Assembly (NCBI GenBank): GCA_023853785.1
Contig: JAJIRX010000730.1
Coordinates: forward strand, 285,476 to 349,475
Direction of reading: 5' to 3'
DNA from: Psilocybe azurescens
Taxonomy: Eukaryota; Basidiomycota; Agaricomycetes; Agaricales; Agrocybaceae
DNA length: 64,000 nt
Shown here: positions 1-11,306 of the stretch, in pieces
Layout: each line of letters opens with the position of its first letter
Numbering within the stretch: the stretch's first letter is position 1
Translations under genes and position numbers: made by a program
The notes under the pieces: generated by a model
What the model saw: only the letters and a program-made list of their open reading frames with translations
The model's database searches: none
Told to the model about the DNA's origin: nothing

Positions 1-1225
1 CTTTTTGGAGCGCTATGCGTTCAAGTCTGTGAGTATAGAGAACAGAAGAATAACGCTCGTCTCATATACAATTTGACTAGATCTTTATCATCTTGCGTTC
101 CCAAGGGATCCCTTGAGAAATAAAGTTCTCGTATACACTGTTTTTGCTCTCGAGTTCACTCAGACCATGATGATAACGAATTCGGCCTTCACTGTCTTTG
201 GAAAGGGTTATGGACAGTTTGCCGACTTCAACAAAGTTGACCTCGCCTGGTTCGAAGTACCAATTATTACCGGAATTGGTGAGTATTATTTCCTTTTCGG
301 TACTTCTGGATTAACCGAGTCCTTCATCTCAGTTGCTTTTATTGCCGAGGCCTTCTATGCCTATCGCATCAGCGTGTTAGCTCAGTCTTACTGGGTGGCG
401 GGTGTTATTCTTTTCGTAAGTCTTATACTATTGTCATTCTATTTCGATCTGTAACTAATCATAATCCAACTTGAAGCTTGCTACCTTGCAATTAGCTGGT
501 GCCTTGGCCGCTGGGATCATTCTCAAGAGGGCCGTTCTCTTTAGTCGTCTTCTTGGTCGCTCGTACTCTATATCCGCTGGAGTAAGTCCGTCTGAATAGA
601 GTATTCGACCGTAAACTGATGTTGGCTTAGATCTGGAATGGTGGAAGTGCTGCATGCGACGTGATTATTGCTGTTGTCATGACATACTATGTAGGTTCCA
701 AAAATATCTACTATAATTATTAGGCTGACGAATTTCTGAACGAACACAGCTGTCGAGGCGCGGGTCTGGAACAATGAAAGAGACCCACATGCTACTCAAA
801 CGAGTGATTACCTTGGTTATCGAGACAGGTTCTATTACAGGTTTGTTAGGCTTACCCGTTTGCATCCGTTCGTGTCACATCTAACAATCGACCCAGCTGC
901 GGTCGCCATTCTTGATCTTATTCTCGTCGTTCTGCCTAGCCAACCGTCATATTACCTGACCCCCTCGGAAACATTGGCCAAATTCTACTCCAACTCAATG
1001 ATGGTTGTGCTGAACAGTCGTATGCGAATTGGCGTAGAGCCTGGCCTCGAGGGAGGGAACAACTCAACCACTGCACGCATAAGAACGGGAGGCACTACAG
1101 CCGCGACCCGCACCGTGGATACCGACGCATATGAGCTCGGCGATGGTGTTGTTGTCACTCGCGAGCAAGTAGTCTTCCCAAACGGTAAAGAGATGTCCAA
1201 TGGTCAAAAGGGATACTTGGTTTGA
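1..1225 (+). CDS. DUF6534 multi-pass membrane protein, 5' end outside window
   Basis: Unnamed Agaricomycete membrane-protein family; function unknown. My exons are <1..28, 81..278, 333..415, 477..581, 631..690, 750..840 and 897..1225, all with GT-AG borders and open phase. Family hallmarks are seen in order: FPRDPLRNKVLVY, then KVDLAWFEVPIITG, hydrophobic segments (AFIAEAFYAYRISVLAQSYW; LATLQLAGALAAGIIL), and near the C-terminus the conserved KFYSNSMMVVLNSR box. The hydrophilic tail ends at 1225. The first membrane segments and the start codon lie upstream of position 1. Confidence is high for the family, moderate for exact splice sites. Confidence 0.85.
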
Positions 1226-2913
1226 GGGTAACGGACTCAACTGTCAGACGTTACTGATTAACTAGCTTAGTAGTCTACAGACGAGTTCCGTATGTATAAC
1301 CTTTATCACGCCTTAAGCGCATTATATTTAAGCACCGCCATGTCGCGCCAGACGCTACTTACTTCTATTACGCGAGTCATGCCGGCCACCACTATGGACA
1401 AATATTATGTACTACTTCGAATGCATGGGAATACAATCGTGATTTTTAGAATATAATTCGGCTAACTTTCTTAGCTACACAGGAATCGAGAATTCTCCCA
1501 TGCCATGCCATTTTGATGCGGCTCATATGAATATGGGCGGTAAATTGGTTCAATATTCAAGATACCATCTAAGGAGTCCTTAGTCATGAGTACGAATGAT
1601 GTAGAAGCAATTCCAATGCTTCCCTTTTGTAATAACACGTCATCAACCTTAGGGTACCAAGTACGCGGTTTAAGTCGAAGATCACACCTGAACTTGAGCC
1701 AGTAGAATGTCTAGATGCCTTGTTCGGCTTAATAAAAATTTCTCTTCCTGGTGGCGTAATGGACAGTCCGTTTATTTTTGTACCGCAGCAGCACCTTAAG
1801 TGTACTAGAGGTATTTTAAAACAGCCGTCCAGGAAATTTCGCAGAAAATCTATGGCGACTGTATGGCACAGGAAAGTCCTGCCAACCTCTTTGCTTGACA
1901 TTTAATATAAAAATCGAGCAGCATATCACGGGCACACTATGCTCTGCCGACTGGGGCCAGCTCTTTCTGTGGGTCAGCCATTCTGTGACACGGCAGACGC
2001 GCTCCATCTAAACGCTTAGGGAGTGCTGCGCAGAGCTGTCTCGAAATGTCATTCTATTAAATCTATCGACAATTGGTGCACTATGATAGAGAAATGACTA
2101 CATGCGTTGAGGCTGATACAGCATTTCTCAATGAAATGGGTAAAGCTAGATGCAGAAATTATGCAATTTCCTCATGATTGGGCCAGATTAAAGGCTAGCC
2201 GCTAAAGTAGTAAATAAGCTCGGACAACTATTTTTCGAGTTTCTCGATATTTATTTTCCCATGGACATAGTGCCAGAGGTGGGTGGATGAAGCACAGCTG
2301 CCAAAGAATCTGCCGGGATGCAGGATCTATGAAAACTGCGCTCAAGCATTCTACAGAACCACATGACGATCACATTATTCTTGGTCCGCTCCCTGCTCCC
2401 AGACAGTCATTACTTATGGAGTACATCTATGACAAACACTGGCAGTTTGAGATATCAGCAGGGTAAGTAAGACCACTAAGACTCCGACTGCAAGAGTTGA
2501 GTACTTTCTGATAAGAGCTAGATCTTCGAGTCATTCAACTACATTTAAGCACTGTCGAGTTCATTTTATCTAGAGAGTGCCTTGGAGTATAATTCTTACC
2601 TATGAATGCTCAGAGAGTTACTTCAAATTTGCTCTTGGTACATCTTCACAGAGGAAAGTGCTAGTGGACAATGTCACTATTTTTAATTAATTCTATTTTT
2701 AGTTTCAGCGCTGCCAAACACGCCCATCGAGAACGTTGGACGAGCCATATTTATTATTAAATTCCCCAGCTACATATTATTGTATACTGTACCCCTTATA
2801 TCAAATTGACCAAATAATAATTCAAATTCGAGAAAATGCATAAAAGGCTCACATCGTCCCCTTCAAAAATTGCATTGATCCAAAGACACTCCCAGCAAAC
2901 TTTCGACAATATC
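1226..2913. other. Intergenic, no gene recognised
   Basis: About 1.7 kb, fairly AT-rich, with only short unsupported open frames on both strands. No repeat or RNA gene was recognised. A TATA-like ATAAAAGG at about 2839-2846 lies roughly 70 bp before the start codon of the next gene. Confidence 0.5.
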
Positions 2914-3215
2914 ATGCATATCTTCCGCACCCTCTCGCTTTTAGCGTTTGTAGTCGCATTCACCAGCGCGGCAGTCCTTCCAGAAACCGAGCTCGAACGT
3001 CGCTGCCTACCAGCCGGCTCAACCTGCTTCCTGACCAACCCGGGGGTATGCTGCACCCAGACCTGCACCTGTGGCATTGCGTGCTCTATTTCCCAACAAA
3101 CAGGTCGGACTCCAGCTGTAAGTGACTCAGAATTTATGCTGTGACTCCATCTGAAGCACTTATTCCGTATTCTGGATAGTTCTGTGCTACAACCTTTGAG
3201 GGGAACACTCCCTGA
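2914..3215 (+). CDS. Small secreted cysteine-rich protein (79 aa)
   Basis: Two exons are proposed, 2914..3117 and 3180..3215, joined by a 62-bp intron (GTAAGT...GATAG). Residues 1-20 form a hydrophobic signal peptide ending around TSAA. An acidic stretch ending in ERR follows and may be a Kex2-type propeptide site. The mature part is short and cysteine-rich, with spacing C-x6-C-x7-CC-x3-C-x-C-x3-C, and exon 2 supplies an eighth cysteine (AFC). Without splicing the count is seven, so the even number favours the intron. The early spacing resembles inhibitor-cystine-knot peptides, but this is only a pattern match. Secreted effector or defence roles are inference. Confidence 0.65.
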
Positions 3216-3951
3216 ATGTCACCAGAAGCCCGTGCAACAAGGATAAAGACGATCTCCATGTGGCAAAGGGAGAATAAAGGGTTCCAATTCAGTTACACAG
3301 ATGATAGCTTGTACTATTCTATCTCTCAGCGAACCATGAAAAATATTTTGCCGTAAGCCAAGACCTGAGACGAGACATAGGAAGCGGGAAAAGAGCCCAG
3401 TCCCTGTCACCCTGAATCGTTAGTACCTCATCGACTGTATCTTCCAGAATGGAATGCAAGATTTTTATCCAAGTGATACCACAAACGATCGGATAACATG
3501 CCTAGCATTGAACAAGTTCGTAGAAAAGTTCAAGTCGAAGTGCATATATGGCGATAGATTTGAGCGAATCATGAGAAACAATTTGCCATTTAAGCGGCGA
3601 TCTGAGGGTGAGACATATTCCAGAAGTAACAGATAGAAAGGCGGAGTAGATGCTGTCTCTCCAGAATAAGTTTTTACAGCAAGAACGTGATCTCCAGGGC
3701 AGTTGAGCCAATATCCGGACAACATGAAGAGCAAGCCAGGCGGCGTTTCGATTACAAATCACAGGAGACACATGGATCAGATTTTCGGTTTAGAAGAATG
3801 ATAGTAGGAAAATCAATCTTCCTAACCGAAAGAGGCTAGAGAAAGGATGTACGAGAGAGGTTGTCAATACAAAGTTGCAATTTACATGATATAATAAAAA
3901 TACAAAGCTATAGCAGAAGATTAGATGGGTGACCTAGGTGGCACTACAGCA
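3216..3951. other. Intergenic, no gene recognised
   Basis: About 0.7 kb between the secreted protein and the 3' end of the Atg14-like gene. Overlapping short open frames on both strands (3454-3771) have no family features and no splice support. Confidence 0.5.
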
Positions 3952-5547
3952 TCACACGTCATCATCGACAAGGTCCCACCCATCCTCCTCATCCTCCTTT
4001 GGAGTGTCCAAGACCCTGTCTTTGGATTTCCCACCGCCCACCCCGTTTCGGTTTCCAGGGTGTCTCGCACGCGGTCTCGATGATGGATTAGCCGTTGTGG
4101 CCTGAAGGAGCTGTGCAAAGTCAAGTGGGAATGAAGGCGGTGTCGGAGGTGGAAGTGTAGGATACGATTCGTGCGATTTCCTACGGAAAATTTTCAGTAA
4201 AATATTCGAAAATTTACCGAAGATACGATGGATAGTGCGTACCTTCCAAGCTCGGCACTGCAACAAACCATCCAGAGATTGCTGAGCACATCCCCGGCTT
4301 GGCTAAGCGGGACGTCGACGTTCTGGGTGAATGCCAAATACGAGACATCATAGAGCAGCATGGATAGCGCGGTCATGAATGATGACTGAGAGGATGATTC
4401 CGGCGGATCGGAAGCCAGCAATGACGCAGCGAGGGCCGAGGAGGACTGAGGTGCAGAGTGAATCCGCGATACTTGTTTGGGGTTTACTGAAGCAGGAGGT
4501 GTAGTTGGAGTTGGGGAAGAGGATAGGTGCAATGGATGCTTTGTGTACCATCTGTATAATGGTCGTTAGATGCACAAAGCGAAAGATTGGAATAATCATA
4601 CCTGGCCCAACCGCCAGATTCACCACCTTTCGCAGCTCCTATCCAAGGCTGGCCGACACCTAGCTTACCACCTGTCCATATCACCTCAAACGGAAGCTTG
4701 ATACCCAGATAGAAGGTAAGAAGTGACAGAAAGTGTATTGTATGTGTTAGAACCGCGTTGATGTGATCTGGGGGATAACCTGGTAGGCAGAAGTGAGCAA
4801 CAACAGCAACAACAGGCGGCAAGTGAGCATAATGCTGCGTACGGCGTATATCCCCTGGAACGGGAAGGATCAGGTCCCCGATCGTCCATTCGCCTTTCGT
4901 CCCTGCCTTGCCCCCGATGGGCGGCCTACCACCTACTTCGACAACGTTGAATACCTCGACGAGCTCCTGAACCAGGCCCGCACGAGCTCGGGCGATGGTT
5001 GCTGAGATGTTGAATATGGCCTCAGCCTCTCTAGTCGGGGGAAACGGCTGTGGCAGTGAGACCGTGGAATGGATATTAGAGGATCTCGACGATGTCTGAA
5101 GTTTCGCAGCAGAAATAGTTCGACGCCGAGATGCCAAAGTTTCCCGCAATATCCGTAGACGATCCCGTTCTGACACGATTTTCAGATCAATGGGTCCCGT
5201 TCCTTTCGATGAACGAAGACAAGGACTCACTCTTCTCGTTCTCTTTCCTCAGTTTAGCCAGACCCGTTTGGAGTTCTTCTACTTGTCTCTGACGAGAAGC
5301 GAGGGTTGCTCTGGTCAGCCGTGCTGGCGCCATAACCTCAGCAAGTGCCTTTGTCGCCTTTGAGACGTGTTCATCACGATCAAGGGCATAGTGCTTTGTT
5401 TGTTGTTGAAAATCATGCACGCTGCCCGCGAATTGGCGGATGAGACAGGGTCAAATTGATAGTAAGAGGGCGAAGACATTACTGTATTTTCAAGCAGTTT
5501 TCGCAGTAGAATTGGCGCTGTTTGAGTTCACATATCTTGCAGTCCAT
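3952..5547 (-). CDS. Atg14/Vps38-UVRAG-type subunit of the class III PI3-kinase complex
   Basis: Exons 5547..5483, 5421..5231, 5169..4843, 4779..4602, 4551..4243 and 4180..3952 join in phase to give 432 aa. The N-terminus carries two CxxC pairs (CKIC...CENC), as expected for Atg14's zinc-binding motif. A coiled-coil region follows (VEELQTGLAKLRKENEK and the next exon). The central conserved block includes WTIGDLILPVPGDIRR, then HINAVLTHTIHFLSLLTFYL and KLPFEVIWTGGKLGVGQPWI. The C-terminus is Pro/Ser-rich and ends DEEDGWDLVDDDV. The family tethers Vps34-Vps15-Vps30/Atg6 to the phagophore (Atg14) or endosome (Vps38). The sequence alone does not separate these two, though the N-terminal cysteines favour Atg14. 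Confidence 0.85.
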
Positions 5548-5689
5548 AGAGTCTGACCTGGTTGTTCTTGGTCAAACTTCAAGCTTCAAGACTCGAACTT
5601 GGAAATGCGTGTGAGGCTGTGACAGCGGGTCTCCGTACAGCACGTGTGTCCAGTTTCAAGTCACAAGACACACTACGCGTCCCTATTAA

Positions 5690-6780
5690 GCACCACTATT
5701 GGCGCCGTAATGGAAGATATTATAGCTTGTTCTGCAATGAATGGAAGGCAAGCGGGGCCCATAGCGATCTTAATACCATGTTTTGGGGTGGTGAGCTAGA
5801 CATGGACCAATCCTATGTCGAACCTTTTGAAAGAGGCGTGGCAAAATCCATTTTTGTAGAGCTTGGGCGCCAATTGTGTGCCGGTGCCACCACGACATAC
5901 AGAGCGCGGGGATAGAGATCTTATTTTACGTGAGGAATAAACTTCCATGAATAGAGCAAGTATGAGTGGCCAATCGGCAGGCATCAAGGGCAGCCCGTGT
6001 GTCAGAGTTAAATAAAGAGAATGTATACATACCGAAGACATTGGGTGTACGCATGTTTGCTACCGGGTCTGGTGCAACGCCGGTGTTTTGTCAATATAGT
6101 CACTTCGTATACACGATGAAGCAAAGTAGAACATTGAGTCATTGTGATTAGTGAAGGCCCTACTTTCATTCACAAGCTGTCACAGAGCCTTAATTCCCTC
6201 CTCGTACCAACCGTGATGAAGATAGGTATTGAAACTTCGGCACACTTTCAAGTTCAAATTGTACCTGCTTAAGAAATGGTCAATCCAGTTAGCTTTTGAT
6301 TCCATGATAGCTTTTAACCTTTAGGATTAAGCTACTGCCCGGAGTCAGATTGATATATATCATGATGATGATAGAAGTCATCCCGAGCTCCATTGCAAGG
6401 TTCTCGAGAGCTGAAAATGTATTCCAAAGCTCCAAAGCGCTCTAACTCCACAACTGATGACTGAAAATATGGCATCTGACTCAGTCAGGTTTCAAGGGTT
6501 GAAACATAGAGAGATAATTATTCCAAACGTGAGTAAGCTATTCAGTATAATTATAGCGTGGTGCAAAATATCATGATTAGAAGACAGCCTATAGGTTCGC
6601 CCCCATGTCAGGATGGCGAATTTGAGGGTAGTAAGACATATATGGAAGAGTCACAGGTTGTATGTTTGTAGTTTTAATATACATACTACTACCGACTCCA
6701 GACTTCTTGACGTTTCTATCCAATAGCAATCGTATAGCCGTATTTGCTCTTTTGTCTCATTCTTCTAACCTAGTCTGATA
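5690..6780. repeat. ~1.1 kb diverged direct repeat, copy 1
   Basis: This stretch matches 13490..14560 in the same orientation with many substitutions and small indels. Anchors shared in order include GTGTGCCGGTGCCACCACGA (near 5877 and 13670), GGCCAATCGGC or AGCCAATCGGC, TGTACGCATGTTT, ACCGGGTCTGG, TTTGAGGGTAGTAAGAC and CCGACTCCAGACTT. No intact coding frame is conserved between the copies. Short open frames in each copy differ, so I treat it as a non-coding repeat or remnants of an old element or gene. The two copies flank the GlcNAc gene pair. Confidence 0.75.
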
Positions 6781-8412
6781 AAGAGGAATGTTTATTCTTA
6801 ATTCAGAGTGAAGATTATCGGGATAAGGTCCTTCCACCCTGCTTTGCAATCTCTTCGGTTCATGCCCGAACATATGATATATGGCTTTGTTTTGTTAGTG
6901 CTGATCACTTTAGGTGTTCAGAACGTTCCTGGGAAATCAAAAATAAATTTGGCTTCTAATCCCTGACAACTTAAAGGTTTCTTGATGCGAGATATAGTAG
7001 AAAGGATACAGATCAGCATTTGAGAACGCATAGAGCACAGACCCTGGGTATAGCCTAGGCAAATGACCCAGCACGACCTTGGAAGTGGTAGAATGGCATT
7101 CGTCAGTTAAGACGACTTGATGGCATAACCAAGACGAACTTTCGGATCCAGGCTCTTCGTTGTCCGTTGACAATCGTTGAATGCTCAGATGTTGAATTCT
7201 AAATCCCGGCCACCCATAATCTCCACTACTTAGTCGCAAGGCTGGCGATATTCCACGTTCCCTGAACGCAAGCATTTTAGCTAAACTGTCATCAAAAAAT
7301 GACCATCTGCACCCAGTTGGAGATTATCGTATAGTTAGATGATGGCATGCAATCGTTAAAACTTAAGAGACGGAAAACTCACCCAACGAAGTCGTGAGGA
7401 CACAGAAGCCCTCCAAGCATAGAGCCTCCAAATCATTCAAGCTCCGACCGGAGCAAAATTTTATCCTATCCTATCAGGATGTGTCAGCGTTGGTAGAACG
7501 TGAACCGAACGGCAGAATTAATCCGAGTTTTCTCTCGCATGTCACCGCAGTCTTCAGTGTCCGCTTCTACCACAACTTTGAGCCACAACGACATGACACG
7601 GTACACCGACAACTACAAAAATTCATGCATCAGTGATAGTTACAGAAGGGGGAGACTTTGATTCAAAGATGAGGTAGCAATGGTAAGACCAATATGCGCA
7701 TATAGTTGTTATTGTCAGGGGCGTAATGTGATTATGGTCATGCTTTGTATGTATTCATTATCGCTCACTCAAGTACTCAGTACTCATGCATCATGGTCTT
7801 AACTGTATGACGCAATTATATCCTACCGCCTCTCACGGTATTACTCAGGCTTTCTCAGCATCGCCACAGTAGACCCCACCTCCTACTCCTCTCCGCCCGT
7901 CGACCGCCCGCGCGAGAGCAAGGAACTGACCAAGTACCCAGAACTTTCGTGCCTCGTCCCACCTTTGTTCAATCTCTTCAGCCGTTCGCGCAACCGCAAA
8001 CAGTTAACACAGCATAGCATTCAACGCTGCTGCGCCTTCTCAACAGATTGTTGATAAGATGGGTATCCAGTCCTGATAGACGTTCTTCATCAGTCTGTTT
8101 TGACTATATACGGCAATGTGATGTGCTGGATATGATCGCTTGGACGGGGTTTAATTGATCCAAGAAGGCAGCCTAACGGGTAAATGAGCTGCTGCTAGCG
8201 GTGAACACACGCCTGTCGCGGAGTCTGGGGAGCTTCCATAGGGCATGTTGACGTGTCTGTTCCGTCTTAGGCTCCTGAGCGCCTATTTGTATAGATGGCA
8301 ACATTTTCAAGCAATGCAACGTCGGAAATGGTAAGTTTCGGAAGTAATTTATTGCGGGTACAAATAAGTTGACTTTCTCACTGTCAGATTCTATGTAACT
8401 CCAGTCGCTAAT
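6781..8412. other. Intergenic; weak open frame 7275..6937(-)
   Basis: About 1.6 kb without a recognised gene. The minus-strand frame 7275..6937 (112 aa) and plus-strand frame 7394..7636 read somewhat protein-like, but I recognise no family in them and find no flanking exons. Confidence 0.4.
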
Positions 8413-10553
8413 ATGCGGTGCCATTATTGTTATCAAGAAACTATTACCTTATCCAAAAATTATGGAAGTGATAATTCGAGTGCTTGTGCCTTGGTATCAT
8501 ATGACTTAAAAAGCCAATTCAGCTGCTACGGCGCCCCCTTTCGACGGATTAATAGCAATGACTTCCCCGATACCCTCATTTGCTTTACCAACTGTTTGCT
8601 ACCGCAGGAGGATGGGAGTTTGGTTGAAAGGGACTTGTGGATCGATGAAGCAAGTGGAATCATCTTGGATGATCAGGTATGTACCGCTCACCACGGTCTA
8701 TGTGTTGGACAACTCATATTGGCATTCAGAAAACATTCTACACGCGCAGAGAACGGCCTAACAGGATAGTTGACATTGGGGGTAATATCCTCAGGTAAGA
8801 GTTGTGTCTCAAATACTTTGATCTTTTCTACCGGCCAAGTACTACAACCCGGATAAATGCATGCTTACCACGTCATCTGCTCCTTAGTCCTGGTTTTCTG
8901 GATATTCAAATCAACGGAGCCTACGACTTCGACTTTTCCGTTTATAATAACGATGACGAATCATATCGTCAAGGCTTACAGATGATTGCCGAAAGAATAG
9001 TCGAAACCGGCGTCACTTCGTATGTACATCTTATAAAGCCATTCTAGACCAAATTGCTCAATATCGAGGCTCGTAGACTTTTACCAACTATTATTGTATG
9101 CTCCTCATCCCCCGCTATTGGACGTTCAGATAAGCTCACTCGCATATATTTAATAGACGCAGAAAAATCAATTTACCCAAAGCTTTTGAGTCTACTTAAA
9201 CCATTTTCCACCCCAACCTCTGCTACTCTTCTGGGCTGGCACGCAGAGGGTCCGTTTATCGATCTCACGAAACGAGGGGCTCACGTATCTGCGTATATTC
9301 TTCCGGCAGTAGATGGATTCAAGTCTTTCGAAAACGTGTACGGTCCAGAAAACCTTGTGGACAGTAACGCCTGGACCGTGTCGGACCATGTCGGACCTGC
9401 TGTTCGACTGATTACGGCTGCACCTGAGGTTCTTGGCGTAATGACAGCATTAGACGAATTAACTAAGAGGGGTATTGTATTCTCTATGGGACATAGGTTA
9501 GTTTCCTGCCATGATACAGGTCCAATACTTAAAACTTCCTGGTCTAGTATAGCAACAACGGAAGTTGCAACAGCGGCCGTGCAACATGGAGCACGGTTAA
9601 TTACACATCTCTTCAATGCGATGCCTCCACTACACCATCGAGACCCCTCAATTATCGGCTTGTTAGGAGCATCTCCCTATCTGTCTCCACCAAATCCCCT
9701 AACTCTTCAGCTTACCGAGACATTGCCTACGTCGGAACTTCCTGGGACGCGTGCCATCGACAGTCCTGTGGAACAAGGAGAATTTCCATCTCAAGCATCG
9801 CCCAAATCTTTTCAGGATTCTGGGATAGTATCTCCAGAAAGGAAGAATACCGTCCTGAACGGTGTGCACCCACCGTTTAATCATCCCACCAAGAAACAAA
9901 GCAGGTATAGCTTGCACCATGAGAAGGGTCAAATTGCAGACATGGCCTTTGAACGTCCATACTACGGGCTTATTTTGGATGGGATTCATTGTCATCCTAA
10001 TGCCGTCCGAGTACGTATCAGGATCCACTGATTGTGTCTGAAATTTACTGAGTTTGTGCTTCAGCTAGCCTATTCTTCGCATCCTGAAGGATGCATCCTA
10101 GTAACAGACGCCATGAAGATTCTCGATCCAAATATCAAAGATGGTGTATACGAGTGGCGAGATGGACAGAAACTCGTTAAAGAGGGTGAAAAGTTGTACA
10201 TAGAGGGTACAACTACTCTCGCTGGAAGGTGAGTCACCCCGAATTCTTGACAAAATTTCAATACTTGGACCCTAACACATCATTCTTTCTTCAGTGTTGT
10301 TACTTTGGATCACTGCGTCAGGAATCTATCTCGTTTCACTGGGTGTTCTCTGGGAGAAGCTATAAAATGTGCCACATACAACCCAGCCAAGTTCGCATCA
10401 CAATTTTTGTAGAAATTTCGCGTGCTGATACAACTTTACAGGTGTTTAGGTATCGAAAATAAGAAAGGAACTTTACGCCCGGGAGCCCACGCTGATCTTG
10501 TCGTTATAGATAGGCAAGGTGTTATTCTTAGCACCTGGGTCAGGGGGGACTAA
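8413..10553 (+). CDS. N-acetylglucosamine-6-phosphate deacetylase
   Basis: Removes acetate from GlcNAc-6-phosphate to give glucosamine-6-phosphate, the second step of GlcNAc catabolism in the cytosol. Exons: 8413 or later..8676, 8730..8794, 8888..9019, 9077..9496, 9548..10010, 10065..10228, 10295..10390, 10442..10553. Amidohydrolase landmarks in order: SPGFLDIQINGAYDFD, LLGWHAEGPFI, IVFSMGH, ARLITHLFNAMPPLHHRDPS, LILDGIHCHP, ILVTDAM, GTLRPGAHADLVVID. The start is unclear. The only in-frame ATG (8413) adds about 55 unrelated residues, while a better-placed ATG at 8558 is out of frame. Positions 9106-9168 in exon 4 look like intron-derived sequence that stays open but does not splice cleanly in phase. 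It is convergent with the kinase gene downstream. Confidence 0.85.
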
Positions 10554-11306
10554 AGTATGGAGCAAAGAGATTTGAGTTGGTGCATACCAGAATATGTTTA
10601 ACCCACGCTTGACTCGATTTCGTTGAACAAATGACATTCCTTACTGAGAGCTTCATTCGTAACTCGCACGCCCTGTCTCGCCGTGTCTCCCAGTTTAGTA
10701 GAGATGTTCGAAATCTATTCCAGTAGTATCAAAGACGAAGGAACACTTATTATTACTCTCAAAGCTGATACTTCAAACTTTATCATCAGAAAGTGCTCAA
10801 ATATAGACTAAGCATCGTCATCATTTATATTTCACTCGAACATTACACTTTCGTACATCCGATACTCCCATGCACGAGTACCTTTATTCTGTAATCTGAT
10901 CTGAGTTTTTCGCAGGGGCCGAGATGTATGGGTCAAATATCTTGCGAGCCGTGCGGGTGCCACTCGAGGAGCCAGAGAGGTGGTTCCGATGCTGTGATTG
11001 CGATATTTTGTCACGAGGCGACTGATTTAGGGAAGCGGCCATCTTTTAGGATCATCATCGCACTGTCTAATATGTCTAGGCTTGAAGATCCATCAACTAT
11101 TCGCAGAGCAGTTTGGGAAATCATTCACGGTACGAAGGCTCGGAGGCCTGGAGGTTCGAAACAAGAATAATATATATGTTCTCTGCTAATCAACTCGCAA
11201 CACTGGGGCATAAAGGCTTGATATCTGAGGGGCTATTGATAAATTTGGTACGATGTGCAGTTTACATGATCAGTTGTACAAGTATTCAATCCAGATTCTC
11301 TTCGGT
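10554..11306. other. Convergent intergenic region
   Basis: About 0.75 kb between the 3' ends of the deacetylase (+) and the hexokinase-family gene (-). It contains only short frames without family features. No deaminase gene (the third GlcNAc step) is present here. Confidence 0.5.

Noticed and set aside
6937..7275. 112-aa minus-strand open frame
   Set aside because: Somewhat protein-like but no family, exons or conserved neighbour to support it.
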